Below are positions 37,269-46,335 of a stretch of DNA of 59,350 nucleotides, one piece after another. Made by a program: the position numbers and the translations under genes. Source of the DNA: Candidatus Kaelpia aquatica (lineage in GTDB: Bacteria > Omnitrophota > Gorgyraeia > Kaelpiales > Kaelpiaceae). Position 1 is the stretch's first letter, and every line of letters starts with the position of its first letter. The stretch covers positions 1 through 59,350 of the forward strand of contig JAVCCU010000014.1 in assembly GCA_030765335.1 (NCBI GenBank), read 5' to 3'. The notes beneath the pieces are model-generated. The model worked only from the letters and a program-made list of their open reading frames with translations. It ran no database searches and had not been told where the DNA came from.

Positions 37269-37820
37269 CTAACTCTTAGATTTTACCCTCTCTTCTCTAT
37301 CGAGCTCACTGAATATGCAACCGCAATAGTTTTGCCTGTAAAGATCAATCTCTTTCGCCCTGCGTCTTCCTTCTGAATAAAACTTTCTAAAATTAGAAGA
37401 TATGAAATTTAACCCGTATTCCCGGCCCACCTCCTCACCTATCTTAGTTATCTCTTCTTGAGACTGATAAGGGCTTATCAAAAGCGTAGTAGTAAAACTA
37501 TCGAATCCTTCATTTTTTGCAAACTTAGCCGTTAATTTGAGCCTAAGCTTCCAGCAGTACCAGCATCTCTTAGGGCTTTGGTGTTCAGCAGTCAAGTTTT
37601 TGAAAAAAGAATAAGGATTATAATCTAAATATTTACAATTTAAATCAGATAACTTGCAGTATTTAAGAAGCGCCTCTTCTCTTCTCCTAAACTCTGAATA
37701 AGGGTGAATATTGGGATTAGCATAATAACCAAGAATATTATCAAAACCTATTCTTTTAGCTTCATTAACTACCTCAATTGCACATGGCGCACAACAGATA
37801 TGGATCAAGATACCGTTCAT
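37269..37820 (-). CDS. queH: Epoxyqueuosine reductase QueH
   Basis: 183 residues. Reduces epoxyqueuosine to queuosine in tRNA; replaces the unrelated QueG. The Cys-rich landmarks are CCAPCA (9-14), the SPKRCWYCWKLRL pair and NYCGCIFS near the C-terminus, which bind an iron-sulfur cluster and a second metal. TTLLISPYQSQEEI is also typical. Ten bases from ruvB, in the ruv operon. Confidence 0.9.
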   Translation of the reverse strand: MNGILIHICCAPCAIEVVNEAKRIGFDNILGYYANPNIHPYSEFRRREEALLKYCKLSDLNCKYLDYNPYSFFKNLTAEHQSPKRCWYCWKLRLKLTAKFAKNEGFDSFTTTLLISPYQSQEEITKIGEEVGREYGLNFISSNFRKFYSEGRRRAKEIDLYRQNYCGCIFSELDREERVKSKS

Positions 37821-37829
37821 AAAGATAGA

Positions 37830-38837
37830 CTAAATAACTGCTTTGTCTTTATTAGGCTTTAAATGCTTGTAAGCAAGATCGGTTGCCTCTCTTCCTTGAC
37901 GAGTCCTCTTTAGGAATCCAGCCTTTAGGAGATAGGGCTCAACAACATCTATTATAGTATCCGGCTCTTCATTAAGAGCTGCAACCAAAGCATCTATTCC
38001 AACAGGACCACCTTTATACTGTTCTATTATTGTCGAAAGCACTCTTCTATCAATGTGGCTTAAACCTAAATCATCAATCCCTTCCTTCTCCAGCGCAATA
38101 GATACAATTGAAGCGGTAATATTGCCATCGAATTTAACTTGAGCATAATCACGTACTCTACGTAAAATCCTGTTGGCTATACGCGGCGTACCGCGAGAAC
38201 ACCTTGCTATCATCAGAGCCGCCTTTTCTTCGATTGGAATATCCATCAGATTCGCAGAGCGCTTAACGATATGTGAGAGCTCATCAGGCTGATAAAAATC
38301 AAGATGATGATAGATGCCGAACCTAGCCCTTAAAGGAGCTGACAATAGCCCTGAACGCGTAGTCGCTCCAATAAGAGTAAAACGTTTAAGATGAAACTTT
38401 ATTGTCCTTGCATATGGTCCTTTATCTATGATGAAATCAATCTTGAAGTTCTCCATTGCTGAATAGAGAAATTCCTCAACAGTTTTAGATAGCCTGTGAA
38501 TCTCATCTATGAAGAATACATCGCCCTCATTAAGATTGGTGAGTATACCGACCAGGTCTCCAGCTCTATCAATGCTAGGGCCAGAAGTAGTAATAACATT
38601 TGAACCCATCTCATGGGCTATGATGTGAGCAAGGGTTGTCTTGCCTAACCCCTGGGGGCCTGAGAAAAGAACATGATCTATCGGCTCCTTCCTCTTTAAG
38701 GCAGCCCTAACACCTATACTTAAACCCTCTCTAACCCGCCCCTGGCCTATAAACTCACCTAACTTCTTAGGCCTTAAGGATATATTTAGTATCTGCTCCT
38801 CATCCTGAATGTTTTTACTTATAATCTCTTCTTTCAT
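37830..38837 (-). CDS. ruvB: Holliday junction branch migration ATPase RuvB
   Basis: 335 residues. AAA+ motor: start RPKKLGEFIGQGRV, Walker A GPQGLGKTTLA, Walker B FFIDEIHRL, sensor GATTRSGLLSAPLRARFG, and the C-terminal winged helix with FLKRTRQGREAT. Drives branch migration with RuvA. Overlaps ruvA by 4 bases. Confidence 0.97.
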   Translation of the reverse strand: MKEEIISKNIQDEEQILNISLRPKKLGEFIGQGRVREGLSIGVRAALKRKEPIDHVLFSGPQGLGKTTLAHIIAHEMGSNVITTSGPSIDRAGDLVGILTNLNEGDVFFIDEIHRLSKTVEEFLYSAMENFKIDFIIDKGPYARTIKFHLKRFTLIGATTRSGLLSAPLRARFGIYHHLDFYQPDELSHIVKRSANLMDIPIEEKAALMIARCSRGTPRIANRILRRVRDYAQVKFDGNITASIVSIALEKEGIDDLGLSHIDRRVLSTIIEQYKGGPVGIDALVAALNEEPDTIIDVVEPYLLKAGFLKRTRQGREATDLAYKHLKPNKDKAVI

Positions 38838-39448
38838 CTATCCGTTATCCTCACCCTATATATCTCATTGAGCAGCTCTTCCACGTTCTTAGGCTCTGAA
38901 TTTCTAATAAACGCTTTGTCTATCATCTCCTCAGCTTCGCTCTTTTTATACTGCAGCTGAAGCAATACATCAAGAGCCTCATCTCTAATGCCAGAATCCA
39001 CTTTTAATAATTTTCTAACCCCTTCTTGAACCAAGGCATATTTACCTACTTTGCCCTGTAGCTTTGCTATAATCAGCCTTGCTTTCTGCTGTCCTATGCC
39101 AGGGAGAGAACTTAAGAATTTCTCATCCCCTTTATCAATTGCAACAGCAAGCTGAGAGGCGGGATACTTAAGTGCTTTGATTGCAACCTTAGCGCCAATG
39201 CCTGATATCTTGATAAGATTTTCAAAAAACTCTCTCTCAACATAATTTCTGAAACCTATTAAAACAGGTATCATTTTATTGCCTTCATTCTGGTAATAGC
39301 TATATATAACAAGATCTATCTCCTGACCCCTCTCTAAACCCTGCAGCACAGAATCCGGAATTAAAATTTCATAACCAAAAGCTCCGCTCGATACAACAAT
39401 ACTGCTCTCTCTAATATCCCTTATAGCTCCTTTAAGCCTTGAGATCAT
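38834..39448 (-). CDS. ruvA: Holliday junction DNA helicase subunit RuvA
   Basis: 204 residues. OB fold at 1-62, helix-hairpin-helix pairs in LIKISGIGAKVAIKAL and SLPGIGQQKARLIIAKLQGKV, and the small C-terminal RuvB-binding domain (about 155-204). Tetramers hold the four-way junction. Overlaps ruvC by 4 bases. Confidence 0.95.
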   Translation of the reverse strand: MISRLKGAIRDIRESSIVVSSGAFGYEILIPDSVLQGLERGQEIDLVIYSYYQNEGNKMIPVLIGFRNYVEREFFENLIKISGIGAKVAIKALKYPASQLAVAIDKGDEKFLSSLPGIGQQKARLIIAKLQGKVGKYALVQEGVRKLLKVDSGIRDEALDVLLQLQYKKSEAEEMIDKAFIRNSEPKNVEELLNEIYRVRITDR

Positions 39449-39963
39449 AAGACTTGAACCTTTCTTGTCGTTATTAAGAAGTGGGCTAAGGCTGTAGCTA
39501 GAGCATCAGACTCGTGCAAGTTGCCTGCCCCTTTCAGGTCAAACCCATCTTCTATCATTTTTGCAACCTGCTCTTTTTTGGCATTTCCGCGGCCTATAAT
39601 AGTTTTCTTTACTTTTGTTGCTGTCAAATTGACTAACTTTATATTTTTCTGAGATACCGCAAGCTCCACGACTCCTTTTACATTAGCCATCTTTAAGCCT
39701 GCTTGAGGATAAGAAGAATTGGAGTATATATCTTCAACAACAACAACGTCTGGCTTCAATTCAGATAAAAGTTTCTTAAATTTTGAATGTATATACTTAA
39801 GCCGCTCTTCAAGAGATTTCTTGGAGTCAGAAGTTATAGTGCTAAAATTTAAAATATTGACGCTCTCTTTAAAATTAGATGGATTGCAGCCTTCGCTGAC
39901 TTCAATTAAGGCATGCCCGCTATTGTCTAGCCCAGGATCAACTCCTAGTATCTTCACCAGCAA
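39445..39963 (-). CDS. ruvC: Holliday junction endonuclease RuvC
   Basis: 172 residues, RNase H fold. Active-site acids are in ILGVDPGLDNSG, VVVEDIYSN and HESDALATALAH. Cuts junctions symmetrically. Overlaps the end of yebC by 26 bases, giving the frequent order yebC-ruvC-ruvA-ruvB. Confidence 0.95.
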   Translation of the reverse strand: MLVKILGVDPGLDNSGHALIEVSEGCNPSNFKESVNILNFSTITSDSKKSLEERLKYIHSKFKKLLSELKPDVVVVEDIYSNSSYPQAGLKMANVKGVVELAVSQKNIKLVNLTATKVKKTIIGRGNAKKEQVAKMIEDGFDLKGAGNLHESDALATALAHFLITTRKVQVL

Positions 39964-40702
39964 CCTCTTCTATAATCTCATCCGGTATATCGAAATTAGC
40001 GTAGACATCCTGAACATCATCGTGAGACTCTATCTCTTCCAGCAACAATAGCACCTGCTTTGCATCATGCCCGGTCAGCTTTACGGTATTAGAAGGGATC
40101 ATCGTGATATCAGCAGAGATATAATCAACATTATTGTCTCTAAGCTTGTTTTTAATATTTTCAAAATTATTGACAGAAACAATAATCTCGTAATTGCCAT
40201 CCTCAGTCTTCATATCTTCTGCTCCAGCATCTATAACCATACTCAAAAGAGTATCTTCGTCTATAATATCTACAGAGGCTACTATTAAACCTTTTCTCAC
40301 AAAAATCCAAGCTACAGAACCAGCTCCAGCCATATTTCCACCACGTTTGCTAAATATATTTCTAATATCAGACGTAGTCCTATTTTTATTATCAGTCAAT
40401 GCCTCAACAAGAATAGCAACCCCGGCAGAACCATACCCCTCATACTGCACCTGCTCATAGCTTACTCCGGGCAACTCCCCGGTTCCTTTTTTAATTGCTC
40501 TCTCAACATTATCGTTAGGCATGTTGGCTTCTTTAGCTTTATCCATAACTTGTCTCAAGTGAGGATTAGCACCTGGATCTCCGCCGCCATCTTTGGCTGC
40601 TACAGTAATCTCTTTAGCAAGCTTACTAAAGATTTTACCCTTTTTAACATCAGCAGCACCTTTTTTATATTTTATATTCGACCATTTAGAATGTCCGGAC
40701 AT
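39938..40702 (-). CDS. yebC: YebC/PmpR-family protein
   Basis: 254 residues. Starts SGHSKWSNIKYKKGAADVKKGKIFSKL (about residue 2 on), with PNDNVERAIKKGTGE and YEGYGSAGVAI, all universal in this family. Named a transcriptional regulator, and some members help ribosomes through polyproline stretches. Upstream of ruvC as in many bacteria. Normal length. Confidence 0.95.
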   Translation of the reverse strand: MSGHSKWSNIKYKKGAADVKKGKIFSKLAKEITVAAKDGGGDPGANPHLRQVMDKAKEANMPNDNVERAIKKGTGELPGVSYEQVQYEGYGSAGVAILVEALTDNKNRTTSDIRNIFSKRGGNMAGAGSVAWIFVRKGLIVASVDIIDEDTLLSMVIDAGAEDMKTEDGNYEIIVSVNNFENIKNKLRDNNVDYISADITMIPSNTVKLTGHDAKQVLLLLEEIESHDDVQDVYANFDIPDEIIEEVAGEDTRS

Positions 40703-40766
40703 TACTCTCTCTCCTTCATAAGTACAGATAAATTATATCAACCGAAATATTAAGAAGCAACATAAC

Positions 40767-42806
40767 TTATTCTTCTTTATCATCAATCTTAGACTGCCGT
40801 ACTATTTTTTCAGCTTCTTTTTGGGGCACAATCTCATAATGAGAAAATTCCATAGCATAACAACCCCTTCCGCCGGTAATAGAGCGTAGCTCAGAGCCAA
40901 ACTTAAACATCTCAGCCATAGGGACCTGCGCCTTGATATTCTCCATGCCGCCTTTAGCCTCAACCCCAGCAACCCTTCCCCTTTTTGAGCTTATATCACC
41001 GCTAACATGGCCCATAAACTCATCAGGCACAGTTATCTCAACATCCATTATAGGTTCAAGCAAAACCATCCCAGAGTTCTTAGCAGCACTTTTAAAAGCC
41101 ATAGATCCTGCAATCTGAAACGCCATATCAGACGAATCTACCGGATGATAAGAACCATCATAAAGCGTGACCCTAACGTCTACGACAGGGCATCCTGTAA
41201 AGACACCCTCTTTCATAGCTTTCTTGACACCTTTCTCTACTGCAGGTATATAGGACTTAGGAACGACACCGCCTACAATAGCATTGACAAACTCAAACCC
41301 TTTATCTCTCTCTAAGGGTTCTAGCCTAATCCAGGCATCACCATACTGACCACGGCCGCCCGTCTGCCTCTTGTACCTACCTTGCGCTTCCGATAGCTTA
41401 GTCATAGTCTCACGGTAAGGCACTTTAGGAGCGCTTAGCTCTACATCAACACCAAACCTCTCACTTAACCTGCCAACCATAACATCCAAGTGCAGATCGC
41501 CTAACCCTGATATCAAAAGCTCTTTTGTCTGCTCTTCTCTAGAAACCTTAAAAGTTGGATCTTCAAAACTAAGCCTATGCAAGGCTTCCATTATCTTCTC
41601 TTCATCCTCTCTAGATTTAGGTTTTACTGAAGAACACATCGGAGAAGCAGGGTAATCTATTGAATCAAATACAACTTTTTCCTTCTCATCACAGACAGTA
41701 TCACCTGTATTTGTGTTTTTAAGCTTCGCAACTGCAACTATCTCCCCGCAAAAAGCAGATGTAACAGCGCTCTGATCCTTGCCTTGAATTTTTAAAATCT
41801 TCGTTATCTTCTCTTTAGATCCATTGCTAGAGTTAAAAAACGAAGAGTCAGAATCAAGTTTTCCAGAAAATATTCTAAATACAGTAAGCTGCCCCACGTA
41901 GGCATCATATATGGTTTTAAAGACAAAGGCACTGAAAGGCTCCTTAAGATCCGGCTCTCTCTCTACTTCGTCATCGCTCTCAGGCTTATTACCTATTAAA
42001 ACACCTAATTCATCAGGTGAAGGAAGAAGATTAACAACGGCTTTAGTTAAGGCCTCTACTCCAATCTGGTCTTTTAAAGCAGAGCCAAAGAAAACAGGGA
42101 TTAAAGTCCCTGCTCTAACGGCTTTTTTAAGACCCTGAGATACCTCCTCTTCTGTCAATTCCACTCCTTCAAGATAACGCTCCAGTAGCGCATCGTCTGA
42201 TTCTGCAGCAAAATCAACAATACCCTTATATATCTCATCTAATTTAGATTTAATGGATTCTGGAGCATCGGCAGAATTAAATACACTATGAATTCCTGTC
42301 AACCCATCACCCATAGCATTGGGTAGATTAAATGGAATACAAATTGAACCAAATTTCTCTTTTATCTCATTTATAAGAGCATCTAAATCTGTATCTTCTT
42401 TATCACATTTATTAACGAAAATAATCGCAGGCTTATTTGCCTTGCGAGCATACTTAAAACTTCTCTCGGTACCAACCTCAACACCTGAATGAGATCCGAC
42501 TGTAAGAATAACTGAGTCAGCCGCTCTTAAAGCAGCCAACGTATCGCCTGCAAAATCGGCATATCCGGGAGCATCAAGAATATTTATTAACTTAGAATCC
42601 TGAATAATATTAAAAACCGAAGTGTTTATAGATATCCTTTTTTTTATCTCATCTGGCGCAAAATCACTACTGGTGCTACCATCTTCTACGCGCCCAAGTC
42701 TACTGATGGCTCCATTTTTATAGAGTATGGCTTCAACTAATGTGGATTTACCTGAAGAAGAGTGACCTAGAATAGCGATATTTCTAATATCCTTGACTTC
42801 CTGCAT
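40767..42806 (-). CDS. fusA: Elongation factor G-like GTPase (EF-G paralogue)
   Basis: 679 residues with all EF-G domains. The G1 loop is GHSSSGKST (14-22) rather than GHIDAGKT, G3 is DAPGYADF and G4 NKCD. This variant and the missing G' sub-domain size mark the EF-G2/EF-G-like subfamily, which accompanies a canonical EF-G in many bacteria. Domain IV (GGRGQYGDAWIRLEP) is intact, so ribosome action is likely. No ribosomal str operon genes are nearby, in keeping with a paralogue. Confidence 0.88.
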   Translation of the reverse strand: MQEVKDIRNIAILGHSSSGKSTLVEAILYKNGAISRLGRVEDGSTSSDFAPDEIKKRISINTSVFNIIQDSKLINILDAPGYADFAGDTLAALRAADSVILTVGSHSGVEVGTERSFKYARKANKPAIIFVNKCDKEDTDLDALINEIKEKFGSICIPFNLPNAMGDGLTGIHSVFNSADAPESIKSKLDEIYKGIVDFAAESDDALLERYLEGVELTEEEVSQGLKKAVRAGTLIPVFFGSALKDQIGVEALTKAVVNLLPSPDELGVLIGNKPESDDEVEREPDLKEPFSAFVFKTIYDAYVGQLTVFRIFSGKLDSDSSFFNSSNGSKEKITKILKIQGKDQSAVTSAFCGEIVAVAKLKNTNTGDTVCDEKEKVVFDSIDYPASPMCSSVKPKSREDEEKIMEALHRLSFEDPTFKVSREEQTKELLISGLGDLHLDVMVGRLSERFGVDVELSAPKVPYRETMTKLSEAQGRYKRQTGGRGQYGDAWIRLEPLERDKGFEFVNAIVGGVVPKSYIPAVEKGVKKAMKEGVFTGCPVVDVRVTLYDGSYHPVDSSDMAFQIAGSMAFKSAAKNSGMVLLEPIMDVEITVPDEFMGHVSGDISSKRGRVAGVEAKGGMENIKAQVPMAEMFKFGSELRSITGGRGCYAMEFSHYEIVPQKEAEKIVRQSKIDDKEE

Positions 42807-42903
42807 ATCTTATCCTCCTTCTAGATTTGGCTGGTTAGATAATTACAATAAATGGTATAAAAAGGAGCTTACTTTGTCAAGGAATGAAATAGGCATGCAG
42901 CTT

Positions 42904-45900
42904 CTACCACCACCAAGGGAGAAAATCATAACCGGCAGTATTAAGAGTTACAAGATCCTGATAAAGGTTGACGCTGCAGAATGACAACGAACCGCATGTT
43001 GACATATAAGTATTTAAATCAATAGTAGTCTTTTCAAAGAGAGATGCAGGCATAAAACCATCGTCTTGAGGTTCAATACATACCCAATTATTAATATCAT
43101 ATTTACCAACATCAAATGGCAGATCGCCAACATAGATAGCATTAAAAGCATGTCCTATGCTACCATCTCCCATATTACCAAGACTATTAGCCATACGTAT
43201 AGGCAGCCCATAGCTTAAGCTCTCATAATAAGGGTTAATTCCACCTTCTAAATCATAGAGCTCATCTCTACCATCAACAAAATCATCCACTTCATATATA
43301 AGAGAGTTTATCATTAACTGTTTAGCAAAATGGCGACATAGGAACCCATAGCCAAAAGATGTTATATATGTTCGTTCATCTGTAAAATCACCTTTTAAAA
43401 CCAACTTAAGATACTCTATTCTTTCACTTTTATTTTTAAGATTATACCACCAGCCTTCTTGAGACGGGATACCTGTATTTAAAATAGCAGCCATCTCTAA
43501 CTTAGAGACGCCATCACCTAGTAAAGAATCTTTCATTTTAGATCTCACTATTAAAGTATTACCGCTACTTTTAAATAAGTACTCCTTTAAAAATTCTGCA
43601 TCTTTTACATAATATAGAGCAACAGCGCGCGTTAAAGAATACCTATAATTAGAACTCAGTACATTTAAACTGTCTAAACCTCTTCTATTCTGAGATTCCA
43701 CCAAACTCTTTAAATTTCTTAAATCAATGCTAGAATCAACCTCGCTAGGATCAAAAGCTGTTATTATATCAACTGCTAAATTTTGCAAAACTCTATTTTC
43801 ATTATTCAATAATCTACTCAAAACAGGAATAAAGGAAGGGTTGCCAACTCTAATTAAAGCATTCTTTATATTATCTACATAGTAATTATTGCTTATAACC
43901 TCAGGTAACATAAGAGCATCTATTAAAGGGTTAACAGAGAGATCTTTTATTTTAGCTAGAGCTTCAATGCCTAATTCGACAAGTTCGCTGTCCCCGCTGC
44001 TTAATATGTCTTTAACAATAGGCTCTACTGCTGATTTACCAATGGAATATAGAGTTTTAAAAGCAAGTTCTCTTGCTGTTGAATCATTGCTTATCAACAA
44101 TCTTCTAATTAAAGGCTCTACCACAGAGGAACTGCCATATGCAGCCATAATATCAGAAGCTATACCAGCAGCCTCTGAGCCAGCATTATTAAACAAGAAA
44201 TCAATTAAAGAATAATCTGCTTGCAAGCCTAAATATAAAAATGCGTTTCCTAAATAAAATCTACTAACATTACCTTTATTTTCTATTGCTGCAGCAACAA
44301 AACGGTCTGTAATACTCTTTGGTAAAACCATTGCAGCCAAAGCTTGAGCAGCCATATCTCTATCTAATCCTTCTAATTCTTCAATCTCAAAACACACTCG
44401 TATTAAAGCTTCTGCTGAACGCAAATCTGCTGCATCCATCAAATCCATTGCTGCATCAAAACGAATATAGCCCTCATCAGCGTAAATAATATCAGAAATA
44501 TCCTGAGCTAACTCCAAATCGTATTCTGTACCCAATTCTCCTATTTGTTGCATAATAAAATGTCTCTGTTCACTGCTGGACTCGTCAATCATCATTGCTA
44601 TCAGCTGATTAACATTATCAGACTCTGGAATATTTGAGCTCCCCGCAGGATCTTGCTCTAAAGATCTAACAGCTGCATCTATCGTTCTACCATTAACAGA
44701 AACCTCTACTCTGCCATCGACTTCATTATATGCTAAAGAATAGTTTTTATCCCAAATTACTGAAGACAATAGGACTGTCTCTATCGTTCTAGATGCACTA
44801 TCCATGTAGTCAATCCTATTCCCATCATCACTTATAAGTATATCCATAACATTATCTAAGTGTTTCTCATAACGAGCCACTAACACTGAAGAGTCGCCAC
44901 TAACTAGCTCAATAGAGCTGTTATCTAGTTCAATCTGACTAGGAATATTACCACTAGGAAGTGTAGACCTGCTAGCCCATACTTCTTTAACAATATTATT
45001 TGTCTCTTTATTATAATAAGTCTTTTCAAAATCAACTGATCCAGCATCTACATTGAAACCTTGGGAAAGATCCCCTGCTTGCCATTCTACTGTATTTCCA
45101 TCTGAATATACTTCCAATACTAGATCCCCATAAACATCTGTAGCATATTCTACAGAATACAACCTATCCCATGCTTTTAATCTAACTACCATATCTAATA
45201 TCTCTACTGAGTTCTTGGTATAATATCCTGTTATCTTATCGGGATCATCTCTGTCATAACTAGGTGTAACTACACCATCAATAACTTTTAACTCAGTTAG
45301 AAACAAGCCGTCTACTAGATTTAAATCAAACGTTATACCGTCTACAGTAATTTTAGATGGTATCTGAGATCTGTCTATATCATCAGACAGAACCTGCCAA
45401 CCACCTATAATAATACATTGATTATCTGCATCATAATAAGGAGTAGTATTGGATGTTGCCGTAAAATCTAAAAGTAGGTCCTCAGGATCATCATCCATTA
45501 ATCTATCTATATGATTAATAATACTTGAGTGTTGTTCAGAAAATAATAGAGTAGCAACTGAATTTAAATTTAAAGTTTGATCATTTAAATCGACAAGTAG
45601 CATACCTTCTTTACTCATAATATTTCTATAATCCAAAGTATAAGACTTATCCCACTCGGTAAATTTGACAAAATTACCGCCTCCATCTGATGTACGATAG
45701 CTAACTATCTCACTGTCTCCATCTCTGTCATAGTCGCCTAATTCTATTTCAATAACATCATTTATCCTTTTCTGCTCTTTAAGTCTAAACTTATATGTCT
45801 CATCTCCTATTTTCTTTTCACGTATAACCTTATTTACTTGATCCATATTCATACCAAGCAACATCGCTTCCATCTCTACTCGCAAAGCCCATAACGGATC

Positions 45901-46191
45901 ACAACACTCCCAAATATTTTGAACCAAGCTACCGCTAAGATCATCATAATAAAGCTCATAGCGCAGATCACCCTCTATGGGAGCACTCTCGATATTCCAT
46001 TCATCATTCCATCCATCAGAGACCATGCTTAAAGTATTTTCTCCTTGATAAGATCCTATGCCCTGAGATACAGGAATAATGCCAGAACTCTGACTACCAA
46101 CAGGACCAGTAAACCCAACCACTGTTGATTGGAAGATAAATATACATATAAATGCTGTAGCAAAAATTGATTTTCTGTTTTCTATTATCAT
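42904..46191 (-). CDS. Exported HEAT-repeat protein with C-terminal transglutaminase/papain-like domain
   Basis: 1095 residues, first of three large exported proteins. Signal peptide 1-26. Residues 140-510 hold three copies of a beta unit marked by WDKSYTLDY (180), WDRLYSVEY (341) and WDKNYSLAY (480), each followed by strands; DYDRDGDSE (153-161) is a calcium-loop-like DxDxDG. About 525-860 is helical with HEAT-type repeats (SVVEPLIRRLLISND, SAVEPIVKDILSSGD, DLSVNPLIDALM). The end resembles a Cys-His peptidase or transglutaminase fold: Cys952 in GFLCRHFAKQL, His1014 in IGHAFNAIYVG and an acidic residue in WVCIEPQDD. It ends with three Trp. I do not recognise the whole protein. It probably works at the cell surface or periplasm. 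Confidence 0.75.
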   Translation of the reverse strand: MIIENRKSIFATAFICIFIFQSTVVGFTGPVGSQSSGIIPVSQGIGSYQGENTLSMVSDGWNDEWNIESAPIEGDLRYELYYDDLSGSLVQNIWECCDPLWALRVEMEAMLLGMNMDQVNKVIREKKIGDETYKFRLKEQKRINDVIEIELGDYDRDGDSEIVSYRTSDGGGNFVKFTEWDKSYTLDYRNIMSKEGMLLVDLNDQTLNLNSVATLLFSEQHSSIINHIDRLMDDDPEDLLLDFTATSNTTPYYDADNQCIIIGGWQVLSDDIDRSQIPSKITVDGITFDLNLVDGLFLTELKVIDGVVTPSYDRDDPDKITGYYTKNSVEILDMVVRLKAWDRLYSVEYATDVYGDLVLEVYSDGNTVEWQAGDLSQGFNVDAGSVDFEKTYYNKETNNIVKEVWASRSTLPSGNIPSQIELDNSSIELVSGDSSVLVARYEKHLDNVMDILISDDGNRIDYMDSASRTIETVLLSSVIWDKNYSLAYNEVDGRVEVSVNGRTIDAAVRSLEQDPAGSSNIPESDNVNQLIAMMIDESSSEQRHFIMQQIGELGTEYDLELAQDISDIIYADEGYIRFDAAMDLMDAADLRSAEALIRVCFEIEELEGLDRDMAAQALAAMVLPKSITDRFVAAAIENKGNVSRFYLGNAFLYLGLQADYSLIDFLFNNAGSEAAGIASDIMAAYGSSSVVEPLIRRLLISNDSTARELAFKTLYSIGKSAVEPIVKDILSSGDSELVELGIEALAKIKDLSVNPLIDALMLPEVISNNYYVDNIKNALIRVGNPSFIPVLSRLLNNENRVLQNLAVDIITAFDPSEVDSSIDLRNLKSLVESQNRRGLDSLNVLSSNYRYSLTRAVALYYVKDAEFLKEYLFKSSGNTLIVRSKMKDSLLGDGVSKLEMAAILNTGIPSQEGWWYNLKNKSERIEYLKLVLKGDFTDERTYITSFGYGFLCRHFAKQLMINSLIYEVDDFVDGRDELYDLEGGINPYYESLSYGLPIRMANSLGNMGDGSIGHAFNAIYVGDLPFDVGKYDINNWVCIEPQDDGFMPASLFEKTTIDLNTYMSTCGSLSFCSVNLYQDLVTLNTAGYDFLPWWW

Positions 46192-46226
46192 TATATTTTA
46201 AACAATTAAATTAACATCTATATTTT

Positions 46227-46264
46227 GTATACATAATTTATGCCATTATATATAATTTATACCA
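46227..46264. repeat. Tandem 19-bp repeat upstream of the HEAT-repeat gene
   Basis: Two adjoining 19-base units (46227-46245 and 46246-46264) agree at 16 positions. Read on the minus strand each begins TGGyATAAATTAT, so each contains an extended -10-like box. They lie 36-73 bases upstream of the ATG at 46191 and could be twin promoters or an operator pair. Confidence 0.7.
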
Positions 46265-46283
46265 TATTAAACACTTTTATCAA
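46256..46283 (-). promoter_or_regulatory. Promoter of the HEAT-repeat gene
   Basis: TTGATA (46278-46283) and TATAAA (46256-46261) with a 16-base spacer and a TGG before the -10, on the minus strand. The -10 is the first unit of the tandem repeat. Confidence 0.6.
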
Positions 46284-46335
46284 AATTTTTAAAAGCAACA
46301 ATCAATATTAATCAGTGGTACTTAAAAACTAAACA

